64,000 nucleotides of DNA from an uncultured Sphingorhabdus sp. (GTDB taxonomy: Bacteria; Pseudomonadota; Alphaproteobacteria; Sphingomonadales; Sphingomonadaceae): the NCBI GenBank assembly GCA_947492905.1, contig CANLOL010000001.1:2148578-2212577 (forward strand), given 5' to 3'. A program made the translations under genes and the position numbers. The notes under the pieces were generated by a model. It did no database searches and was not told the origin of the DNA. It worked only from the letters and a program-made list of their open reading frames with translations. Positions 17,740 to 26,451 of the stretch are shown here, in pieces; position 1 is the first letter of the stretch; each line of letters begins with the position of its first letter.

Positions 17740-19101
17740 TTATTTTTGAGCCATAAATTCAAAAACAACACGTACATCATTCGCTATCTCATCTTGGCCA
17801 ACACCAATTTGATGCGCTACTCTATTGATATTCGCACTTCCTTTTGCTTCAGCACTGTTCCCATCTTCATCCAAGGTGAAAATTATGCGCAGCGGTTGCT
17901 CAATATTTTTCAATCGCAACACCCCATCCATTTGATAGCGATTGCCGCCAAGGCTTTTTATATTATTAGAGATATATTGCGCCTGAGGTGATGCAGAGGA
18001 ATTGAAAAAATCGACATTACCAATCGCGCTATTCACTGTTGAATCAGAAGTGGTAACAGATGTTAAATCTATCAGTACTTTGATGGATGATTGTTCCAAA
18101 GCTGCTGAGTCAAATTTTATATCAGCGCTCCAATCACTAAAACTTCCCGTGACAATATCATCATTCCATTTGACCGAAAAACTTAGCGATTTTGGGCCAA
18201 TGACTATCCAATTTGATGGCTTAATAGGTTCGACTTTCGGTGCTACTTCCGCTGAAACATCATCCGCTTCATCTTCTTTTTCAGACTCTATTATTTCCTC
18301 ATTCTCTTCTATCTCTTCTACTTCGGAAGGTTGAGTTTCTATTGCCGATAAATCTTGATCTTTGGCAGGAGGTAATAGTTTTTCATTTTTAGTTGAGGGA
18401 ATATACTCAATTTCAGTCGGTTTTGCGGCATCCGCATTATATTGTGCATATGCAAACAAACCAATCAATGCGGCGATGATGAACAACAAGCAAAGCGTAG
18501 CATTAATTTTTCTAAGTGGTTTTATTAGGGGTAATATCCGCCATAAAATATCTTCACCTTTGAAAAATTGATGCCGTAATGCGCCAGCTACATGCATGAA
18601 AAATAGTATAATTCCTGCCCAACTTAAAATTTCATGCGCATATAAAGATGCTATATTAAGGATTGTGCGCGAGGCCTCTGATAAGCTCTCAACACCCGGA
18701 ATATGCGGCCAATAAAGCGTATCAAAAATATAAGTATCTATATTAAGGTTAGAGGATGAAACAATCAACCAACCGCTAATCGGCGTGCCAATCATAAAAA
18801 TATAGAGGGCAATATGCGCATATTTAGATAATTTATGCGCCCATTCATCATCATGAAGAGCCGCCGGAGGTTTTTTATATAGACGCAATATTAAGCGCGC
18901 TATTGATGCCAATAAAATCAATATACCTATTGATTTGTGCAATTGCGTAACTGCGAATAGCCCCAACCCGCTATTATTGGAGTCTTGAAGTCCAGACATG
19001 TGCCATCCCAAGCCCATTTGAAACGCAAGAGCAAAGGCCAATGTCCAATGCAAAATGACCGCCAAGATTGAATAATGAGAAGGATATAAATCACGCTGCA
19101 T
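17740..19101 (-). CDS. Cytochrome b561 fused to a YceI lipocalin-like domain
   Basis: A 453-residue fusion. Residues 1 to about 210 form a four-helix cytochrome b561 with probable haem histidines in HYSILAVILHW, LHKSIGIL and MHVAGALRH; a single TM then a Glu-rich linker (EVEEIEENEEIIESEKED) leads to a YceI domain from about 285 to the end (WNDDIVTGSFSDWSADIKFD, DGVLRLKNIEQPL). YceI domains bind isoprenoid lipids such as ubiquinone, so the periplasmic domain may deliver quinone or a similar lipid to the membrane haem protein; that is inference. Confidence 0.88.
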   Translation of the reverse strand: MQRDLYPSHYSILAVILHWTLAFALAFQMGLGWHMSGLQDSNNSGLGLFAVTQLHKSIGILILLASIARLILRLYKKPPAALHDDEWAHKLSKYAHIALYIFMIGTPISGWLIVSSSNLNIDTYIFDTLYWPHIPGVESLSEASRTILNIASLYAHEILSWAGIILFFMHVAGALRHQFFKGEDILWRILPLIKPLRKINATLCLLFIIAALIGLFAYAQYNADAAKPTEIEYIPSTKNEKLLPPAKDQDLSAIETQPSEVEEIEENEEIIESEKEDEADDVSAEVAPKVEPIKPSNWIVIGPKSLSFSVKWNDDIVTGSFSDWSADIKFDSAALEQSSIKVLIDLTSVTTSDSTVNSAIGNVDFFNSSASPQAQYISNNIKSLGGNRYQMDGVLRLKNIEQPLRIIFTLDEDGNSAEAKGSANINRVAHQIGVGQDEIANDVRVVFEFMAQK

Positions 19102-19176
19102 AGTGCGACATTATATTCTGCATTGGAAATAACAATCTATTTCAGATCAATGGCGGCTATCTGATATTATTAATTC

Positions 19177-19950
19177 CTATCTAAGAATAGCAGAGGAAGC
19201 GGTTCTAAAAACGCTCCTAACCTTTGCTATTGAATCATCTGCGCCGATCGTGATGAAAATTCTCTCTTCCTCATCCAATCCATCCACTTCCATACTATTT
19301 GAATAAGCCCCATTCACAGCGATATCATGCGCAATCCGCGTCATACGCTTCATTGACTCTGCTTCATTCAAATGACGGCATTCATAATGAATTTCTTGAT
19401 TGGAAAAATAAGATAATCCATTTGTCCTCAATATCCCCTCGCTATCATATATAAAATCAATAGTTGATAATATGGGGAAAGCCCCACCCTTTTCATATTG
19501 ATTAATCACCTCAACAAAATATTGAGAATCCGATATGATAGAGCTTATATTCCAAGCCACTGCTATGCTTTTGCTATTCTCTATCAGCATTCGAATATAT
19601 CTGAATAAACTCGATATGATAGCGGCATTTTTACTCCCATCTCTAATGTGAGAACCAAAAGATATGGCTATTCCTGATTGAAAAGATGTTTCGCCAATAT
19701 TGCAAAATAATTGCTTATAAGATTCGATATCCAAATTATCTTCAAACCAATGTATATCCAATTCCAAACCTTCATATTGGATATTCCAAGATAGATTATG
19801 GTGCATTGCAGTGCCATTTTTGCCAAGGCTTTTCGGTTTTGAGCGCAAAATTATATCATCATTATTGGATAATAGGCGGGTGAAATCATCTATTGAAAAT
19901 TCAGAGAATAATAATAGCAGAGGTTTTTCAAGTTGTGAGTTAGCACTCAT
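19177..19950 (-). CDS. Protein of unknown function
   Basis: A 257-residue protein I do not recognise. It has no signal peptide or membrane helix and reads as a mixed alpha/beta cytoplasmic protein. Notable segments are AISFGSHIRDGSKNAAIISSLFRYIRMLIEN and AVAWNISSIISDSQYFVEVINQYEKGGAFP, which look like a regular fold. It overlaps neither neighbour, lying 75 bases after the b561-YceI start region and 88 bases beyond the end of the ccm operon. Confidence 0.65.
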   Translation of the reverse strand: MSANSQLEKPLLLLFSEFSIDDFTRLLSNNDDIILRSKPKSLGKNGTAMHHNLSWNIQYEGLELDIHWFEDNLDIESYKQLFCNIGETSFQSGIAISFGSHIRDGSKNAAIISSLFRYIRMLIENSKSIAVAWNISSIISDSQYFVEVINQYEKGGAFPILSTIDFIYDSEGILRTNGLSYFSNQEIHYECRHLNEAESMKRMTRIAHDIAVNGAYSNSMEVDGLDEEERIFITIGADDSIAKVRSVFRTASSAILR

Positions 19951-20037
19951 ATATGTTTCAATTCGCCCAAAGTTCTTATTTTGTTCTTAAAGGCAAATAC
20001 ATTCATAATCAATAGATAATAACCATTACGGATTAAC

Positions 20038-20664
20038 CTATGGTTCAACTTGTTTTAATCGCTGTAATTGTAATAATTGTCGCTCAACTCTTGGCCGCCA
20101 TTTGGCTTTTTCAGAGCCATTTTTCAGCATATTTTCCCAATATTTTTCAGCATCATCTACCCTACCGTCAAACAGGGCCGCTAAACCTTCAAAATAATCT
20201 GGCACAGGAGCATTGGGCCATGTCTTGCGTGATTTTTCAAATGCTAATTTAGCAGGCTCCGTCAATTCTCCATTGCTCGCTAGCATAAGCTGCAATCCAA
20301 GTGCGCTCCATAATTGAGCATTATCCGGATATTTGATCAGACCATTTTGCAATACAGCAGAAGCAAATTTATAATTACCATTATTTGCCGAGGAATCAGA
20401 TAATATCAAATAACGTTTAGCAGCCCCAAATTCATAATCCATCTCTTGCCTAATCGAAATAAGTTCCTTTGCAACGCCCGTACTATCCGTAATTTCCTTA
20501 GCATGAGATGCTGGTAGCTGCGGATTTCCTTGATGTGCATAACCGGCAAGTGCTAACGCCCCCGCTGCAAAAGGCATAGTCCACATTTGGCGCGGCAAAC
20601 GCCCTAATGCAATAATCAAAACGCACACAATAATCGTAAAAATAACAGCTATTATCCACCCCAT
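20038..20664 (-). CDS. ccmI: CcmI/CycH-like TPR protein of cytochrome c maturation
   Basis: The last gene of the ccm operon. It has 208 residues: two N-terminal membrane segments (IIAVIFTIIVCVLIIALG and MPFAAGALALAGYA) and a TPR region (about 85-200), with GNYKFASAVLQNGLIKYPDNAQLWSALG typical of CcmI. The family delivers apocytochrome c to the haem ligation complex in the periplasm. It is shorter than classic CcmI, resembling the C-terminal half of E. coli CcmH or short CycH forms. It starts 2 bases after ccmH ends. Confidence 0.75.
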   Translation of the reverse strand: MGWIIAVIFTIIVCVLIIALGRLPRQMWTMPFAAGALALAGYAHQGNPQLPASHAKEITDSTGVAKELISIRQEMDYEFGAAKRYLILSDSSANNGNYKFASAVLQNGLIKYPDNAQLWSALGLQLMLASNGELTEPAKLAFEKSRKTWPNAPVPDYFEGLAALFDGRVDDAEKYWENMLKNGSEKAKWRPRVERQLLQLQRLKQVEP

Positions 20665-20666
20665 TA

Positions 20667-21134
20667 TTATATGACCTCTTCATCCTGAGTATCTGTTTGC
20701 GTCTCTATTTTCTGGTCTTTTGTCTTTCTGAACAATGGAATGACCAAATATAATGCCAATAGAAAAATCAATATTGGAGCAAGCCATAATGCTAATGACA
20801 CACCCGTGGCTGATGGATCAAAGCTAACATAATCGCCATATCGTGCGATCATCCAATCTTTAATCTCATCCTGCTGCTTTCCCTGCTCTATTTGCAGACG
20901 CACTTGATGGCGCATAGCTTCTGCTATTGGAGCATCGCTATCAGCAATAGATTGCCCCTGACACTGAATACAGCGTAATTCTAGCATGAGGTCAAAAGCG
21001 GCCTGTTCATCGCGAGCATCCGCCAATTGCTCATTAGCATAGAATAAGCCTGTTTCTTGCGCCTTGTTAGCAGTTTGCGCAAAAGCGCCACTGGCTATCA
21101 TAAGAAATAAGCTGAGGATGCATAAACGGATCAT
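20667..21134 (-). CDS. ccmH: Cytochrome c maturation thiol oxidoreductase CcmH/CycL
   Basis: A 155-residue protein with a cleavable signal peptide (LSLFLMIASGAFA), a periplasmic three-helix domain holding the redox motif LRCIQCQGQS (CxxC), and a C-terminal membrane helix (LALWLAPILIFLLALYLVIPLF). It reduces the disulfide of apocytochrome c before haem attachment. Start overlaps the end of ccmG by 4 bases (ATGA), so the two are translationally coupled. Confidence 0.92.
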   Translation of the reverse strand: MIRLCILSLFLMIASGAFAQTANKAQETGLFYANEQLADARDEQAAFDLMLELRCIQCQGQSIADSDAPIAEAMRHQVRLQIEQGKQQDEIKDWMIARYGDYVSFDPSATGVSLALWLAPILIFLLALYLVIPLFRKTKDQKIETQTDTQDEEVI

Positions 21135-21655
21135 TGAACAGACTTTATATCCGCCAATATAGTCGCAACATTATCTTCTCTAATGTCGCCAATATATTGT
21201 TTTTGAATAATCCCTTGTCCGTCGATTAAGTAAGTCTCTGGAACGCCCGAAGAGCCCAATAATAATTGAATTTGCAAATCGGGATCGCTGCCTATTTTTA
21301 CAAAGGGATTGCCATAATCTCTAAGAAATTGAGCAACATCATCGGGTTTATCGCGAACAGCAATGGCGTGAATTTCTACACCTGCTTCTTTAAGTGCTTC
21401 TAGCTGTGGTGCTTCTGCACGGCAGGGTATGCACCAACTGCCAAATATATTGAGCAATCTTACTTTTCCATCGGCAAAATCTGTGTTGGCTAAACCCTCA
21501 ATTCCAGATGTAGCAGGCTCTAAGGAAAATTCGGGCAATGCCCCTCCCACTAGTTGCGAGCGGACAAAACCATCTTTTGGTTGGTTGAGCTGATAGAGCA
21601 AAAAGCCCGCCAAAAAGCTAAATAATATTAGGGGAACCCATAATTTTAATGACAT
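21131..21655 (-). CDS. ccmG: Thiol:disulfide interchange protein CcmG/DsbE
   Basis: A 174-residue membrane-anchored thioredoxin. The N-terminal helix (VPLILFSFLAGFLLYQL) is followed by a thioredoxin fold with NIFGSWCIPCRAEAP (CxxC) and the cis-proline region GVPETYLID. It passes electrons to CcmH and apocytochrome c. It lies 19 bases after ccmF. Confidence 0.93.
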   Translation of the reverse strand: MSLKLWVPLILFSFLAGFLLYQLNQPKDGFVRSQLVGGALPEFSLEPATSGIEGLANTDFADGKVRLLNIFGSWCIPCRAEAPQLEALKEAGVEIHAIAVRDKPDDVAQFLRDYGNPFVKIGSDPDLQIQLLLGSSGVPETYLIDGQGIIQKQYIGDIREDNVATILADIKSVQ

Positions 21656-21674
21656 AGCTGACCTCGATTCATAC

Positions 21675-23612
21675 TTAAGCCCATGGATTAACCTCCTCGC
21701 GCTTTTTCTTGCGTCGTTTCGTGCGGCCTAAAAGGGAAATTAATCCCCCCAATGATATGATGATTGCTCCATACCATATCCACGTCACAAAGGGTTTCCA
21801 CCATATACGCAATTGCCATTTTCCATCTTCGTTCTTCTTACCCAAAACAGCATATAATTGTCCATTCCAACGCGTCATTAATGCCGCTTCACTTGTTTCT
21901 TGGTTAGGATTAAAAAACAATCTTTGTTCAGGCTTTAATGTCTCAAACTCTATGCTGCGGCTATCGCTATCACGAACCTCTATAATGGCCTGCGTTGCTA
22001 CCCAATTATCACCAATTACAGGAATTACATTTTTCAACTTCACATCAAAATTCGCAAGCTGCTCAGTATCTCCGATTTCAACCGATTTGAGCAATTGCTT
22101 ACTAAAGCCGCTCTCAGATGCCATACCAAATGCGCATATTGCTATCCCAAAATGCGCAATTACCATGCCATAAATAGGCAGTGGAGTGCGCCTTAAATTA
22201 CGGCCCATAAGCGGCAGAAAACTCGCAACGGCTAAACCCAAAGATAGAGCAATCGCAATCATTGATAAAATGGGGGTGTCTGGCAAAGTCACGACCAAAA
22301 TGAGCAATAAAATTATGGCGCAGATAGCTGAAATCAATAATTTCTTGCTAATGCGTTCTGCATTATCTTGGCGCCAGCGCAGCAATGGGCCTGCCCATAA
22401 CAATATCATCAGCAAGAATATGAATGGAATAGTTGCTTTGTTAAAATAAGGCGGTCCCACAGATATTTTCTGATCGGCAAAGCCCTCTGCAAATAGCGGA
22501 AATAATGTTCCGACAAACACTATCGCCAATATTGAAACCAATATTATATTATTTCCGACAATAGCCCCTTCTCGGCTCATAAGATTGAATATCTTGCCTT
22601 GGCGCACCTGATTGATACGAAGCGCATATAGAAGCAATGCCCCTGCTACATTGATAATCATTAGGGCCAATATGAATGCACCGCGTTCAGGGTCTACAGC
22701 AAAAGCATGAACACTGGTCAAAATACCAGAGCGCACCAAAAATGTGCCCGCCATTGACATAGCAAAACCGACCAAAGCCAATATGATCGTCCAAGATCGT
22801 AAAGCATCGCGCGTTGCCATAACGGCTATGGAATGCAGTAATGCAGTGGCGGCTATCCAAGGCATTAGCGAAGCATTTTCAACTGGATCCCAAAACCACC
22901 AGCCGCCCCATCCTAATTCATAATAAGCCCAATAGCTGCCAGCGGCGATACCGAGTGTCAGGAATATCCATGCTAGCAAAGCCCATGGCCGCATTGCACG
23001 GGCAAGAGCCGAATTTATTTTACCGCTTATAAGTCCGCCAACCGCCACCGAAAAAGCAATAGAAAGACCAACATAACCAATATAAAGCGTTGGCGGATGA
23101 AAGGCCAAGCCAATATCTTGCAGCAATGGGTTTAACCCCGCACCTTCTTTTGGCGCAGGATTAAGACGCGCAAATGGGTTTGAAGAAAATAGCAAAAATG
23201 CATAAAAGCCAAAAGATACGAAAGCTTGCACCATCAATGTTGCAGCAAAAGTTTTTTGATCTAAGCGCTTTTCAAACAATGCAATGGCCGCTCCAGAGAG
23301 AGCCAAAACGCTAACCCAGAGCAGCATAGACCCTTCATGATTACCCCAAGTTCCCGCTAATTTGAATATCCAAGGCTTATCAATATGACTATTTTGTGCG
23401 ACCAAAAGTACCGATAAATCTGTGTCTAAAAACAAAAATATTAACATCGTAAAAGATAATAGACATAAAAGCCCCTGCACAATCGCAATGGGGTTTATAA
23501 TTTTGAGCAAATTATCATCTTCGGTTTTAATATATAAAAAAGACACCGCAAATTGAAGCAATGCTAAAGCAGCCGCAAGCCATAATGCAATCAGCCCTGC
23601 CTCGGCCGTCAT
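21675..23612 (-). CDS. ccmF: Haem lyase subunit CcmF
   Basis: A 645-residue membrane protein with about 14-15 helices. The tryptophan-rich WWD region reads GSYWAYYELGWGGWWFWDPVENASLMPW, and flanking histidines (for instance WGNHEGSM, AFHPPTLY) are the expected haem ligands. A large periplasmic loop lies near the C-terminus (about 520-600). Start overlaps the end of ccmE by 4 bases. It ligates haem to apocytochrome c with CcmH and CcmI. Confidence 0.95.
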   Translation of the reverse strand: MTAEAGLIALWLAAALALLQFAVSFLYIKTEDDNLLKIINPIAIVQGLLCLLSFTMLIFLFLDTDLSVLLVAQNSHIDKPWIFKLAGTWGNHEGSMLLWVSVLALSGAAIALFEKRLDQKTFAATLMVQAFVSFGFYAFLLFSSNPFARLNPAPKEGAGLNPLLQDIGLAFHPPTLYIGYVGLSIAFSVAVGGLISGKINSALARAMRPWALLAWIFLTLGIAAGSYWAYYELGWGGWWFWDPVENASLMPWIAATALLHSIAVMATRDALRSWTIILALVGFAMSMAGTFLVRSGILTSVHAFAVDPERGAFILALMIINVAGALLLYALRINQVRQGKIFNLMSREGAIVGNNIILVSILAIVFVGTLFPLFAEGFADQKISVGPPYFNKATIPFIFLLMILLWAGPLLRWRQDNAERISKKLLISAICAIILLLILVVTLPDTPILSMIAIALSLGLAVASFLPLMGRNLRRTPLPIYGMVIAHFGIAICAFGMASESGFSKQLLKSVEIGDTEQLANFDVKLKNVIPVIGDNWVATQAIIEVRDSDSRSIEFETLKPEQRLFFNPNQETSEAALMTRWNGQLYAVLGKKNEDGKWQLRIWWKPFVTWIWYGAIIISLGGLISLLGRTKRRKKKREEVNPWA

Positions 23613-24058
23613 TGAACCACAGACTTTTCTAATTTTTGCGTATTGCTCATATCAATATCTTGCAGCTCACGCGGGACGTAATTTTCGTCATGCTTAGCGA
23701 GCAAATTATCGGCAATAAAAATACCATCTTTATCAAGCCGGCCATCAGCCACAACGCCGCTACCTTCTACAAATAGATTGGGCGTAACGCCCGTATATCG
23801 CACTATTTGCTCTTGGTCCTTATCTTGGACGATAAAATTAATCGTCACACCATCGCTAGCTGATTGGATTGATCCTTGTTTGACCATGCCGCCCAAACGT
23901 ATCGCTTTGCCTATTTCAACATTTTGGTCGTTCAATGTTGCTGGCGTATAGAAATAAGACGCCTCATCGCTCAACGCATTAATAGCGATTAAACTGGCCA
24001 CTAATAATCCAATCACTGCTATAATCGCTAATATCAGTCTTTGATGCTTAGGCTTCAT
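23609..24058 (-). CDS. ccmE: Haem chaperone CcmE
   Basis: A 149-residue periplasmic haem chaperone with one N-terminal helix and an OB-fold. The haem-binding histidine is H123 in LLAKHDENYVPRE, with Y127 beside it. GKAIRLGGMVKQGSI marks the start of the beta barrel. It receives haem from CcmC and hands it to CcmF. It starts 39 bases after the small ccmD gene. Confidence 0.95.
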   Translation of the reverse strand: MKPKHQRLILAIIAVIGLLVASLIAINALSDEASYFYTPATLNDQNVEIGKAIRLGGMVKQGSIQSASDGVTINFIVQDKDQEQIVRYTGVTPNLFVEGSGVVADGRLDKDGIFIADNLLAKHDENYVPRELQDIDMSNTQKLEKSVVQ

Positions 24059-24097
24059 AGCGATACCATTGCCAATCTATGTGCTCCATAAATCATA

Positions 24098-24229
24098 TCA
24101 GTGGTTATCTCTTAAATCATCCAAGAGAGCCTCTGCACGGCGCATGGCATTATAGCTGTTAAATGCAATGCCACCGACCAAAATTACCGATATGATATAG
24201 CTAGCGAAGATGAGATTTTCTGTTGTCAT
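24098..24229 (-). CDS. ccmD: Haem exporter accessory protein CcmD
   Basis: A short 43-residue frame between ccmC and ccmE. It has one membrane helix (FASYIISVILVGGIAF) followed by a charged tail with NAMRRAEALLDDLRDNH; short size, one TM and a charged C-terminus are the CcmD hallmarks. The ATG is one base after the ccmC stop codon. Position in the ccmC-D-E order supports the call. Confidence 0.85.
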   Translation of the reverse strand: MTTENLIFASYIISVILVGGIAFNSYNAMRRAEALLDDLRDNH

Positions 24230-24230
24230 T

Positions 24231-24968
24231 TTATGATCCAATCTCGTGCGTATCTTCGGCCATACGGCGCATACGGGCTTCGATTTTAATATTGGCTAAA
24301 GCAGCCCGCATTCGCATAAATACTATAGCTGTAAAAATCAGGGTAAAACCAAGCACAGAAATAAATAATGGCAGCAAATAAGTAGAATCAATGCTCGATC
24401 CAGTCAGAGTGATGCTGGCTTTTTGATGCAGACTCTCCCACCAAACAACTGAGCGATTGATAATCGGTATATTCACTGCACCAATTACGCCATATACTGC
24501 GGTAACACGGCTAATCTGTCCTTTTTCACTGCTGGCATTAGCCAGAGCAATATATCCTAAATATAGAAAAAATAGAACCAATACAGATGTCAAACGACCA
24601 TCCCATACCCACCATGTCCCCCATGTGGGTTTAGCCCATAAAGAGCCTGTTATAATGCATAATGCCGCAAATATAGCACCAATAGGTGCGATAGCTCTTG
24701 CGGCAACGCTGGCTAATGGATGCCGCCATACCAATTGCGCTATACTGGCAATCGCAATGCCAGTCCAACCGCCAATCGCAAGCCAAGCAAATGGCACATG
24801 AATGTAGATAAATTTAACAGTATTGCCCAATAATTTCTCATCAGGAGAAAATAATATGCCCCATCCGCAAGCACCCAATACCAATATTAATCCGCAATAG
24901 AATAATATAGGCGTCAATGGCCTAGCAAGTTTCAAGAAACGCGTGGGATTTGCTAATTGGTGAATCAT
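24231..24968 (-). CDS. ccmC: Haem transporter/chaperone subunit CcmC
   Basis: A 245-residue protein with six helices. The WWD motif is KPTWGTWWVWDGRLTS, and flanking haem-ligand histidines appear in YIHVPFAWLA and WESLHQKAS. It loads haem on CcmE. It opens the ccm operon here; ccmA and ccmB, the ABC part of the system, are not in the window. Confidence 0.95.
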   Translation of the reverse strand: MIHQLANPTRFLKLARPLTPILFYCGLILVLGACGWGILFSPDEKLLGNTVKFIYIHVPFAWLAIGGWTGIAIASIAQLVWRHPLASVAARAIAPIGAIFAALCIITGSLWAKPTWGTWWVWDGRLTSVLVLFFLYLGYIALANASSEKGQISRVTAVYGVIGAVNIPIINRSVVWWESLHQKASITLTGSSIDSTYLLPLFISVLGFTLIFTAIVFMRMRAALANIKIEARMRRMAEDTHEIGS

Positions 24969-25077
24969 TTAATTCTTTCTGGCCTGTGCATAGCACCCAT
25001 GACCAATTTGGCCAATGGCAGAATATATTTATCTCACTATTTTCAAACACATTAATAGAGTGATTTCACAATTATGA

Positions 25078-26124
25078 TTACCGACCAATTAAGCGCCGCG
25101 CCATTTTATTAGCAATTTGCGCAGAAGGCATTTTCTCTGATTGGCTCTCATCCCAAATTTCACCTAAGCGCAGTGGGATATTATCAATCTTTTCATAAAC
25201 CTGGTCAACTGTCTTATCGCCCAATATTTCCATACCTACGTTAATAATTCCGCCAGAATTAATCACATAATCAGGAGCATATAATATACCGCGCTCAAAT
25301 AATGTTTGTGCATCTGCTTCGCTAGCAAATTGATTATTAGCGCCGCCAGCAACGGCTGAAACTTGCAAATCAGCGATGGTCTGAGCATTTAATATGCCGC
25401 CAAGCGCGTTGGGGCTAAATATATCCGCCTTAACATTCATAATTTCATCAAGGCCACAAGTTTGCGCTCCCAATTGCGCCGCAACTTCATCTAATCTCTC
25501 TTGATTGACATCTGCTATGGTCAGTTTAGCGCCATCCGCAGCTAATAGCTCTGCTAAACCACCGCCGACACTGCCAACGCCTTGTATCGCAACATGTACA
25601 CCGTCCATAGTATCGCTGCCCAATCTATATTCAGCCGCTGCTTTAACGCCCAAATAGACGCCTCTTGCTGTATAAGGGCCAGGATCACCGCCAACTTGAC
25701 CATTGGTAACGGGCAGACCTGCGACATATTGGGTTTCTTTTGACAAAGCGAGCATATCTTGATCGCTCATCCCTACATCTTCTGCGGTGTAATATTGCCC
25801 GCCTAGCATATCGATAGAGCGGCCAAATTGGGCTAACATTTCAGGGGTTTTATTGCGCGCACTATCTGCCATTATAACCGCCTTACCGCCGCCAAGCGGA
25901 AGTCCTGCGAGAGCATTTTTATAGCTCATGCCTCGCGATAGGCGCAGCGCATCTTTTACCGCAGCATGATTATCAGCATAATGCCAGAAGCGTGTCCCGC
26001 CAGCAGCAGGGCCTAAATGCGTAGAATGGAGTGCAATAATTGCCTTGAGACCCGTTTTTGGATCATCAAAATAATGAACAGATTCATGTGCGTCAAAATC
26101 TGATATTTCCCACATTGTGGACAT
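25078..26124 (-). CDS. Leucine dehydrogenase-type (Glu/Leu/Phe/Val) amino acid dehydrogenase
   Basis: A 348-residue NAD-dependent enzyme that interconverts branched-chain amino acids and 2-oxo acids with ammonia. GPAAGGTRFW is the substrate pocket, LPLGGGKAVI holds the catalytic lysine, TAEDVGMSDQDM the catalytic aspartate region, and IQGVGSVGGGLAELL the NAD-binding loop. GGGAG at 7 bases supports the ATG. Leucine is the best guess for substrate, since length and motifs fit LeuDH, but Val or Phe are possible. Confidence 0.85.
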   Translation of the reverse strand: MSTMWEISDFDAHESVHYFDDPKTGLKAIIALHSTHLGPAAGGTRFWHYADNHAAVKDALRLSRGMSYKNALAGLPLGGGKAVIMADSARNKTPEMLAQFGRSIDMLGGQYYTAEDVGMSDQDMLALSKETQYVAGLPVTNGQVGGDPGPYTARGVYLGVKAAAEYRLGSDTMDGVHVAIQGVGSVGGGLAELLAADGAKLTIADVNQERLDEVAAQLGAQTCGLDEIMNVKADIFSPNALGGILNAQTIADLQVSAVAGGANNQFASEADAQTLFERGILYAPDYVINSGGIINVGMEILGDKTVDQVYEKIDNIPLRLGEIWDESQSEKMPSAQIANKMARRLIGR

Positions 26125-26257
26125 TAGGCTCTCCCACGAGACAATATATTTTATGAAGAATCAAAATTACTGAAATGGGTAATAATATTACAATGCTAAT
26201 TTGTCAGCAATTATATCCAAAGACCATTATTTTTTAAGAGGTGATAGCAATCCATAA

Positions 26258-26335
26258 TGGGGCGACCGAGGGGGTTCGAACCCCCGACCTCCGGTACCAC
26301 AAACCGGCGCTCTAACCAACTGAGCTACGATCGCC
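26258..26335 (-). tRNA. tRNA-His (anticodon GTG)
   Basis: Folds as a full cloverleaf on the reverse strand. The acceptor GCGATCG pairs with CGGTCGC (one T-G pair), with the extra G(-1) opposite C73 that identifies tRNA-His, and CCA is encoded. The anticodon stem CCGGT/ACCGG encloses TTGTGGT, anticodon GTG. The T arm has TTCGAAC. It lies alone between the leucine dehydrogenase gene and the pxp operon. Confidence 0.97.
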
Positions 26336-26451
26336 ATCATGATCACTAAGATCGGCCTCTTAATAGTAGTATATACTCTAGGTCAAGAGAATTGAATCAG
26401 CATTGCAAAAATGCTGCTTTCAATCGAAAATCACCGTGCTACTCTGATGAT

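Noticed and set aside
17704-18571. Forward ORFs opposite the b561-YceI gene
   Set aside because: Ser-rich frames are the antisense of the Glu-rich linker and other coding parts; no independent support.
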